Both the position numbers and the translations under genes were made by a program. From Coemansia sp. RSA 1804 (Eukaryota; Kickxellomycota; Kickxellomycetes; Kickxellales; Kickxellaceae): a DNA stretch of 12,890 nt. The stretch is from contig JANBTH010000669.1 of NCBI GenBank assembly GCA_027578815.1, forward strand, positions 1-12,890, in the 5' to 3' direction. Of the stretch, positions 1 through 6,630 are shown in pieces (positions within the stretch are counted from its first letter, which is position 1; every line of letters starts with the position of its first letter). Below the pieces are notes generated by a model, which had not been told where the DNA came from, searched no databases, and was given only the letters and a program-made list of their open reading frames with translations.

Positions 1-189
1 TGGGCTGCTTATTTTCTTTTCCTTGCTCTTTTTTATTTTTGCCCCTGTAATAATATTCTATCCTCTCTGATTTATTCTTCTATATTGCGAAAGGAGCTGC
101 TCCGTCACCAGATCCCTCTTGCTGCGCCGGTCGCCGCGTATAGTAGACACATAGATATCCCGTTGGCGTGGCAGGCACGGGCTGTGCAG

Positions 190-1534
190 ATGGGATCCAG
201 CTCATCCCGCACATACGACACCAGCACTCTTGGTCTTGACACCCCAGTCGACGGTGAGCTGCCGCTGGAAGTTTCTCCAAACTCTAGAACAACCACTCCG
301 ACAGGACGCCAGTCCTCCGATAACACAAAATATGCCGCCAAGACTCTTGTAATTGGCGGAATTGCAGGGTGCACAGGTAATTCACAGGTCTGCGCTAATT
401 TTTTCTGACCTGTGTCCAGTACAGCAGCCAGCAAAAAGCAAGCGCTTTTTGCACAGCGTGGTTTCGAGATGCACAAACTATCTTAGTAAAACATACATGT
501 CCGTTGTTTTCTCTTCCATTGCATTCTCCTTTATCACATTCATGTAGCCAAAACGGTTGTTGCTCCGCTGGACCGCGTAAAGATTCTGTTTCAGACACAC
601 AACACAAAGTTCGCCAGATACGCTGGAACGCATTTTGGACTATTCAAGGCCAGTGCGGAGATTTATCGAGAGTACGGGATCCGTGGCCTTTACCAAGGTC
701 ACTCGATGCAACTGGCAAGGATATTTCCGTATGCTGCTATCAAATACATGTCGTACGAACAGCTCAAATTGGTAAGGTGATAGTGCTGATGCTGTGTGCT
801 GTTTTTCTATCTAAATAGCGGTTATAGGTTCTCTCGTCTCACTAACGTCTTCGTCTTCTGTGTATGTGTAGATGCTTGGCAAGCGGATAAACGACCAGCA
901 TTTGCGAAACTTCCTTGCTGGCTCTTTGTGCGGCGTCATTAGCGTTGCAGTTAGCTATCCACTCGAGATGATCCGTGTCCGCATGGCATACAGTACGCCG
1001 TCTGCTGGTGCGCCTGCAGAGCGTGTACGTGGGGTTGTTAAAATGATATACAACGAGCCAGCGTATCGCTTTGGACTGATGAACTTTTTTCGAGGCTTTC
1101 CACTCTCGTTGATGGGAATAGTGCCGTATGGAGGTGTATCATTTCTGATGCACGAGTATTTCACAGCTCTCGCACGAAGCAAATACGCAGATATTGCAAC
1201 AATTCAATCCGACAATACACATACAAAGAGCAGGCGTCGCAAGACACGCGAGCTTAGGGCGTGGGCTGAGCTTATAGCCGGCGGGCTGTCGGGCATGGTT
1301 GCGCAGACTGCATCGTATCCGTTTGAGCTCGTGCGGCGGCGAATGCAAATAGCTGGAGTGCACAATCCGTCTAAACGAACTAAAGCAGGTCAAATTATCC
1401 GTGATGTATGGCACAAGGCTGGCTTACGCGGGTTCTATGTCGGTCTTACTATCGGCTACGTGAAAGTTTTTCCGATGTGTGCCGTGTCATTCTACACGTA
1501 TGAAAAGCTCAAGGCCGTCTTTGATCTAGATTAG
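190..1534 (+). CDS. LEU5: Mitochondrial carrier, LEU5-type (coenzyme A transport), three exons
   Basis: Exons 190-376, 548-771 and 872-1534 join to a 357-residue protein, about the size of yeast Leu5. Seen: three carrier repeats with the signature P-x-[DE]-x-x-[RK] as PLDRVK (residues 69-74), PLEMIR (167-172) and PFELVR (287-292). The block GGIAGCTAKTVVAPLDRVK, the RIFPYAAIKY stretch and ELRAWAELIAGG before repeat 3 match the Leu5/SLC25A16/SLC25A42 branch rather than ADP/ATP or phosphate carriers. Known of the family: inner mitochondrial membrane, six helices, accumulation of coenzyme A (or dephospho-CoA) in the matrix. The ATG at 190 is the first ATG in frame; the frame is open further upstream to the window edge but has no earlier ATG. 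Residues 1-45 are Ser/Thr-rich and poorly conserved. The gene is convergent with MVD1. Family placement is firm; the exact substrate is inferred. Confidence 0.92.
377..547 (+). other. LEU5 intron 1 (171 nt, phase 1)
   Basis: The donor is GTAATT after the first base of an Ala codon and the acceptor is ATGTAG. Removing it restores the conserved CTAKTVVAP reading of carrier helix 1. Reading through would give a stop at 406-408. No strong CTAAC-type branch site is evident. Confidence 0.88.
772..871 (+). other. LEU5 intron 2 (100 nt, phase 0)
   Basis: The donor GTAAGG follows the YEQLKL codons. A textbook branch sequence CTCACTAACG at 838-847 lies about 25 nt before the acceptor TGTAG. In-frame stops inside the intron rule out read-through. 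Confidence 0.92.
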
Positions 1535-1586
1535 TAGTTGCCGATATACAGGAACGTTTTTTCCTTCTTCAGCCATCCAAGCCGCA

Positions 1587-1608
1587 ACCAGCAGCACTGG
1601 CTGCTGGT
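1587..1608 (+). other. Perfect 9-bp hairpin in the LEU5 3' UTR region
   Basis: Arm 1587-1595 (ACCAGCAGC) pairs perfectly with 1600-1608 (GCTGCTGGT) around the 4-nt loop ACTG. The outer arms CATCC (1574-1578) and GGATG (1609-1613) can add five pairs beyond an 8-nt bulge on the 5' side. It starts 52 nt after the LEU5 stop codon. Fungal genes do not use bacterial-type terminators, so a role in 3'-end formation or mRNA stability is only a guess. Confidence 0.5.
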
Positions 1609-1828
1609 GGATGATAGCGATGTTTCATTATCATTATAGATACATGTGTTACATAGTTCAGTCGTCAACACTCTTTCCTGTACATACATCTTTAATCTGT
1701 TGTTGTTGTTGCTGCTGTGCTGTCATTGAGGCAGATTAAATATTGGGTTTCTTGATGTAGTGTCATGATCTTTGTTGGAGTAAGACAGCGTTTGGCGTGT
1801 GAGTGCAGTAAAACAAAAGAAGACAAAG

Positions 1829-3079
1829 CTACTCCTTTGCGCGCTTGGGCATTCCTGCCTCGTTCAGAAGGCTCTGAGAGGCTGGCAGCACGCGTGGGCC
1901 ATCACCGACCTCGGTGTGGATGATGCGGCGCACAGATCCGGCTGGGAACTGGCCGACAGCCTCTGCAAGCTGTGCAATGCTGGGGGAGTTTGGCGGTTCG
2001 CCAGCGCGGTCAGCAGAGCCAAGGACGCCAAATGGATCGGCATAAAAGTCGGCAGTAAGAACGGCAGGGTCCCTGGGAAAGCAGAAGGAAAGAAGCTCGA
2101 CAAGCTCGCGCATGTCATCCTTGAGCGCATAGATCACAGCGTTTGGGCCAGCGTCGTATGTGTATGCTGCAGCAGCACGGCCGCGCACTGCGTTGAAGGC
2201 GTGGATAATGTTTGCAATTGAACGACTCACATCGTTCATGTACGAGATCGGCGGATACGTGTCGAGACACACAGCGTGGAACTGGTTTGAGTCACGCATG
2301 GTGATGTCAGCAAACGTTGCAAAATCGCGCTCAGCAATGGCCTTTTCCATGGCCTGCATACGTCTGGGAACTACGCTGCGCACACGCTCTCCAAACAGCT
2401 CCGAGGTCTCAACTGTGGTCTGCATGCCCGCTGTTGACGAGACAGTCTTCTTCTTGTCTGAAACAACGAGAATGAGCGCTTGGAGCTCTGGCCAATGTCT
2501 GTGGTCGGCAACCTGGTCCGCAAACGAGTCGTTTCCATCTGCAGCAACGCCTGCGCGCCATGCCACAAACCCGCCAAACATCGAGCGGCATGCAGATCCG
2601 CTGCCCACGCGCGCAACGCGCGACAGTTCGGCAGCCGACTGCGGCAGCTCAAAGAGCGTCCCCAATGCGCTCACTAGCGCAGAATATCCGCTGGCAGACG
2701 ATGCCAACCCAGCTGCAGTTGGAAAGTTGTTTTCCGAGCATATGTGGATGGACCACTTTGACAGCGGAACCGCATCTTCTACACCGTTGCTACGCTGCTT
2801 CTGCTCAAGCGCCTCACGCAGCTTGCGGGCTGTGGCTATTGAGTTGGTCAGGCGCTTGGATGCTCCAATATCCTCCTCAACCCCATTGAGCCACAGTCGG
2901 TCCTTTGTAAACTCTGCTGATGCGCGGATCGTCGTGCGGGTGCTCAGGTGGTCCTGCGAAAGCGTTACCGATAGTGAGGAGTTGGTTGGCAGAATAAGCG
3001 CCGAATCACGCTTTCCCCAGTACTTGATTACAGCAATGTTTACTGGTGCTGTTACTGTTGTTTCGTAGACTTTTGTCAT
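1829..3079 (-). CDS. MVD1: Mevalonate diphosphate decarboxylase (mevalonate pathway)
   Basis: A complete single-exon gene of 416 residues, slightly longer than yeast Mvd1. The enzyme converts mevalonate 5-diphosphate to isopentenyl diphosphate with ATP and release of CO2, the last step to the isoprenoid unit used for sterols, dolichol, ubiquinone and prenylation; it is a cytosolic GHMP-kinase-fold homodimer. Seen: APVNIAVIKYWGKRD (residues 11-25) with the substrate-binding Lys19; the GHMP ATP loop PTAAGLASSASG (120-131); RVGSGSACRS (157-166) with Arg165, equivalent to yeast Arg158; FHAVCLDTYPP (267-277); and YTYDAGPNA (306-314) with the presumed catalytic Asp309, equivalent to yeast Asp302. 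No key residue is missing. The ATG at 3079 begins directly before the conserved N-terminus. The C-terminal tail after about residue 400 is not conserved. It lies downstream of the HAUS4-like gene on the same strand, with 233 bp between them. Confidence 0.97.
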   Translation of the reverse strand: MTKVYETTVTAPVNIAVIKYWGKRDSALILPTNSSLSVTLSQDHLSTRTTIRASAEFTKDRLWLNGVEEDIGASKRLTNSIATARKLREALEQKQRSNGVEDAVPLSKWSIHICSENNFPTAAGLASSASGYSALVSALGTLFELPQSAAELSRVARVGSGSACRSMFGGFVAWRAGVAADGNDSFADQVADHRHWPELQALILVVSDKKKTVSSTAGMQTTVETSELFGERVRSVVPRRMQAMEKAIAERDFATFADITMRDSNQFHAVCLDTYPPISYMNDVSRSIANIIHAFNAVRGRAAAAYTYDAGPNAVIYALKDDMRELVELLSFCFPRDPAVLTADFYADPFGVLGSADRAGEPPNSPSIAQLAEAVGQFPAGSVRRIIHTEVGDGPRVLPASQSLLNEAGMPKRAKE

Positions 3080-3111
3080 CTCTCAGGCAGTGGGAGTTCC
3101 TTCAATTAAAA

Positions 3112-3116
3112 CCAAT
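3112..3116 (+). promoter_or_regulatory. CCAAT pentamer upstream of MVD1
   Basis: CCAAT on the + strand (ATTGG on the coding strand), 33 bp before the MVD1 ATG. CCAAT is the recognition core of the Hap/NF-Y complex, but the usual position is further upstream. A match this short can occur by chance. Confidence 0.2.
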
Positions 3117-3275
3117 TAGCACCAGAAGACAGAAAGTAGTATAGTGGATATTACGCTTGGTAAAGTGCAGAAAGATACAAAAAAACAGCACAAAGCGAAA
3201 GAGGAAAAAGAAGTCGTCAATCGATTATGTTTTTTGTTTTTGTTTTGCATTACGGCTGGAAAAGCAGATCAGAAA

Positions 3276-3285
3276 AAGACCCCAC
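3276..3285 (+). promoter_or_regulatory. Weak sterol-regulatory-element-like site upstream of MVD1
   Basis: AAGACCCCAC matches 8 of 10 positions of the classic SREBP element ATCACCCCAC. It is about 195 bp upstream of the MVD1 ATG, inside the 3' flank of the HAUS4-like gene. Mevalonate-pathway genes are SREBP targets in many fungi, which is the only reason to note it. Both mismatches fall in the ATC half. Confidence 0.15.
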
Positions 3286-3312
3286 CACCCATCCACATGA
3301 AACCATTGCTTG

Positions 3313-4777
3313 CTAGAGCTCGGATATGCGCTCAATATCTTCGCGCACCTGGTCGCACTCTTTAAGTACGGCAGCGTATGAGGATGCAATGGCTTGGAAC
3401 TCGCTGCCAGCATCTCTGTAGATGGCCAGCCGCTCATCAAGTGCAGATCTTTCCCTCATTAGCGCCGTCTCCTTTTCTTTGAGCCTTGCGTGGAGATTCT
3501 TGAGCGCCTTTGTAGTCGAAGGCGAGTACAATGTTTGGTGCATATCAGCCGCAGTGATCTTGAGCTTTAGACAAAGGCTGTCGATGAGCCCGCCAAAGTA
3601 GCTTTCGAGCCCTCGCGCTGCCTCATAAACCGGATGCTCCTTTGTATGTTTGCATAGCCTTTCCAGAAGCTCCGTTTCGACAACCAGCTCACTGATGTAC
3701 TGCGTGTGTGTGGAAAGCAGCTTGCATTGCTCTCTGGCAACACTTGCGCTGTCCAAAAGCCCAGAGGAATTGTGCATCCCTGGGATTCCATTGACCTGCG
3801 TGTGCTTGGCTTCAAGATGCAGCTGCACTTTGGTGCTATCCGTATTCCTGTCTTCACGTGAAATCGGCCGCCCGCCTATCTTGTCCATGTCAACGTTTAA
3901 GAGTCCTGGCTTGCAGTCGACATCCGTCGCAAGCTCAAGTGTTCGGGCCCAACCAACCAGGATCTGCTTCTTTGTGGCAGAGTCGCCATGCTTCTCACCG
4001 GTTTCCAATAATTCGTTGAGTTCTAGATACCTGCGTCGAGCAGCCAGAAGCCCGGGGCTCTACATGGGGGAGGGCGTATAGCGCGTATGGGGGATGGGTA
4101 AAGATGAAGGCAAATGCTGGCAACGTCGGTATTGACAAGACTTTAGATGGCTGGTAACGTGATTGCATTACATGATGAAATCCACTCTGTCATTAATATA
4201 ACCCGCGTGACCCCCCAATTTATGTAAATAACAATAGAAGAAGTAATTGAAACCAAGCAGACAGATACATGCGTGTTCTCAGCCAACACTATAAACACCA
4301 TCGACTCAAGATGCAGGCGTCACCGCGCTGGTTCTTCCCGGTACCACTGCCAGGCAAGAAACCGAATGAGAAGGGGAAAGAAAAAGCGGATGAATATGCG
4401 ATTCTGACACAAAATGCCAGCACCAGTGCCAAAAGCACTATAAATGTTGGCAGAAAAGAAAAAGACTTAATATATGCGTAGTTATGTAGCGCGGATGCTT
4501 CAGATGGCAAAGCAGAAACAGGTACGGGAATCCTCTATATGTACTTTAATGCGCGCTCTAGGACAGGCAAGGGGGAATATGTAACAATAGACGTGAGGCA
4601 TGCCAGCACATCATAGTGCCAGCGCAGATGGGGCAATCACAAGCGGCATACCACCGCATACATTCACACTACCTGCTCGCCAAAACAAGAACCGAAAAGC
4701 CTGCGTTCGATATCTGCGATAGTGCTGGTTTCGCCAGGTGACAGGCGCGGCGAGACGGAGAGTGCAGACTCATACAT
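3313..4777 (-). CDS. Probable augmin complex subunit 4 (HAUS4-like), two exons
   Basis: Exons 4777-4673 and 4059-3313 join in phase 0 to 283 residues. The long 3' exon is firm; the 5' exon is proposed from an ATG, an open frame and a matching splice phase. Seen in the C-terminal part: LYSPSTTKALKNLHARL (about 212-228), then a charged heptad-like helix, then YRDAGSEFQAIASSYAAVLK (249-268). This order (aromatic-Ser/Thr-Pro, Leu-rich helix, Y-x3-G-x-EF, x-Y-x3-LK) resembles the end of animal HAUS4 and plant AUG4 as I remember them. LLAARRRYLELNELL (39-53) resembles their N-terminal helix. The middle, about residues 85-135, is polar and low in conservation. Known of the family: augmin binds spindle microtubules and recruits gamma-tubulin for branching nucleation. 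Alternative: another coiled-coil kinetochore or spindle protein. Confidence 0.55.
4060..4672 (-). other. Long intron (613 nt) proposed in the HAUS4-like gene
   Basis: On the minus strand the donor GTAGTG directly follows the Glu-Gln codons of the proposed exon 1, and the acceptor ATGTAG precedes the Ser-Pro-Gly codons of exon 2; both are phase 0. A stop (TAG, 4062-4060) bounds exon 2 on its 5' side, so an upstream exon is required. The other introns here are 100-248 nt, so this one is an outlier. A small unseen exon or a nested gene could lie in it. Confidence 0.45.
4269..4481 (+). CDS. Small + strand ORF (70 codons) nested in the HAUS4-like intron, doubtful
   Basis: ATG at 4269, second ATG at 4311, stop TAG at 4479-4481. 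The polar Lys-rich product includes WFFPVPLPGKKPNEKGKEK. I recognise no family. In its favour: mixed codon use without long simple repeats, and a TATAAA at 4290-4295 just before the second ATG. Against it: its length is within chance and there is no conserved motif or signal peptide. It could equally be intron sequence or an exon of an unrecognised + strand gene. Confidence 0.15.
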   Translation: MRVLSQHYKHHRLKMQASPRWFFPVPLPGKKPNEKGKEKADEYAILTQNASTSAKSTINVGRKEKDLIYA

Positions 4778-6630
4778 TGTTAACGTTAGTTGCAGAACAA
4801 ATACAAGCGACAGCGCATCAGATAAAGAAGAAGAAAAAACGAAAACAGAGTGCTGCGAGATCGGCAGACAATTGTGCAAGCACAAGGACAATGTCAACAT
4901 TATGGTTTTGCTGGGCTTTTAGCTCAAACCGCCTCGAGGATGTTCCCCTTGTCGAATTCTCGCCGCCGAATAGAGCTTTAGACCCTAGCGCCCGTATGTT
5001 TCGGTGCATTGAGTTCCATGCCCGCTTTGCTTCAGAGTAGAAGGGAAAATAACCTGCGGACAAGGCAGTCTGGAATAGCCCAGAATGCTGGTGAGGATCA
5101 TCCGCTCTCTTCATCCTTGTTTCTTGTGGAGCGTAAGTGTTGTCTGCAATGCTATCCTGCCGTCATGAAGAGAGCTTGCACTGGACGGTTCCGGCATGTC
5201 TGTCAATGGTTTCTTCCCCGTGTGTGGGTGTCGGCAAATCAACTGTAAATGAAAAATGCAGCCAAAGAGTTCCTCTTTTTGGCCGAAAAGTGCGCAACAG
5301 TAGAAGACCTGCATGCAAGTCCGTGGAAACGATTTTTAGCCTCCCTCCTCTTTTATTCCTTTTGCCGCATTTCATCTGGACATGAGACGAAATGATATCC
5401 GTCAATTCTCCTTCCCTCCGTTTTTTTCTTCTTTCCACTCTGTCAGATGAGGAATATCTTTTTTCTTCATCAGAACCCACGACACAACACGACACGACAC
5501 GTCTAATTTCTTTTCTTTGAAATATCCTTGCTCTATTTCATTTCATTCTATCTTTTTTCTTCTTTGTTCACCGTGTTTTTCTTGTTTTGCGGGAAGAGTT
5601 TTTTGCGTTTTCCACCTCTCTACCAGACAGAAATACACACCTCTCTCCTTCAAGTCTTGTCCCAACATACTTGCCCTTTTCCTTGCTACCACTGCGCTCA
5701 GAGGAAGAGGCTGAGCAGTGCAATTGCTTAAAGTCATTGCCAACCAACCCCATCCGAATCCTATTTCTGGCAATCAATATTTTTTATGTGACCGAGGTGC
5801 TGCTGACCAATACGCCAACACATGCATTTTTCTTTCTTTTTCTCAAAAGGATTTAATTTTTCTTACAAAGTCGCCAAGTCTGCATTTCTGTCAGGGATTC
5901 AGCAGACAAGGCTTCCTCTTTCTTTTAGGGATATTCTGGCATAGCAGGTAGTCGCTCTTGAATTCAAGCTCCCACCCTTCCTTATCAGCCTTTTTGTTTA
6001 CCAACAATTGTTTTATTCAGCATATTCAGTAGTACTAAACGTGCATTGTTTGCTGTTTTTCGCTTGTAGTCTTGTAAAGCGTTGCTTGCTGGCAGAACGC
6101 TCAATCTCACTAGGCTTACTGCCGTTGCCAGTTGTTTTTCTGCTTCTACTCCCCCACATAAAGGCCTAATAGGCGCCTCTATAGTTTCTGACTGGACGCC
6201 AGTAGTAACAAGCGGCAACAACAACAACAACACCTAGCATCAATTAAGGCCAACGCCGAATTGCGTGCCCCTTCCGCACTCCAATTTCCCACTTTTTATA
6301 GTGTGTTCCCCCCTCCCCCCATCGGCTTTCAATTTCATTCCCTTCGCGTTTGTCTGTCTGCGTACCTGCAGCATTCATTCTCCGCTCTTTTCTTTTCTCT
6401 TTGAGCATCACATTTTTATTTTTCTTTCTTTCTTTTCCAACCGCTTGTTAGCTCTATCTTTTCTTAGTTCCACCATTATTCTTTTACGTTTACCGTTGTA
6501 TTCGTCTTATCTGTGCGGCATTGCAACGCTCATAGTTGCCTTGTCGCTTGCTACTGTCGCCAGCCACTAGCTCTTTCTTCTCCTTTTCCAACCATACACC
6601 TCCCTCACAAGCTGTTTAATATTCCTACCT
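4778..6630. other. Gene-free 1.85-kb divergent intergenic region, pyrimidine-rich on the + strand
   Basis: No convincing coding region. The first part (to about 5130) has mixed composition and would hold the HAUS4-like promoter. From about 5330 to 5640 and from 6240 to 6610 the + strand is dominated by C and T runs, as in promoters and leaders of many fungal genes. Small simple repeats include three overlapping or adjacent ACGACAC copies at 5479-5500 and a CAA run at about 6217-6231. No ATG occurs on the + strand from 5825 to 6630. Most of the right half is probably the promoter and 5' leader of MUB1. Confidence 0.6.
5133..6069 (+). other. Candidate 5'-UTR intron of MUB1
   Basis: The 3' end is strong: branch-like TACTAAAC at 6033-6040, a T-rich tract, then CGCTTGTAG ending at 6069, with spacing close to that in LEU5 intron 2. 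The best upstream donor is a perfect GTAAGT at 5133-5138, which gives a 937-nt intron; another, weaker donor is GTAGTC at about 5948. The spliced leader downstream (6070-6630) has no ATG. The donor assignment is a guess. Confidence 0.3.

Noticed and set aside
1700..1720. TTG/CTG triplet run between LEU5 and MVD1
   Set aside because: It is only about seven imperfect units in a shared 3' flank. It is too short and common to carry meaning.
2160..3068. 302-codon ORF on the + strand
   Set aside because: It is the antisense of MVD1, whose minus-strand frame contains every catalytic motif. The + strand product is Ser/Thr/Arg-rich without any recognisable domain, typical of a codon-bias shadow.
4562..4738. 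+ strand open frame of about 58 codons opposite the proposed HAUS4-like exon 1
   Set aside because: It has plausible-looking composition but no start with context and no conserved motif. The minus-strand reading has an ATG, a GT donor and a matching splice phase, so it was preferred, though not with certainty.
4818..5114. 98-codon ORF on the minus strand upstream of the HAUS4-like gene
   Set aside because: It starts with real-looking sequence but ends in a Phe run from a purine-rich + strand tract, and I recognise no family. The overlap with the probable promoter makes it unlikely.
5137..5385. GVGKST, looking like a P-loop, in a + strand 82-codon ORF
   Set aside because: There is no preceding beta strand or following nucleotide-binding motif, the ORF ends in a T/C-rich low-complexity run, and it lies in gene-free DNA. 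The match looks like chance.
5985..6233. Minus-strand ORF beginning with a Leu run like a signal peptide
   Set aside because: The Leu run is produced by a TTG simple repeat (CAA on the + strand), there is no ATG at the start, and the sequence is within the MUB1 leader.
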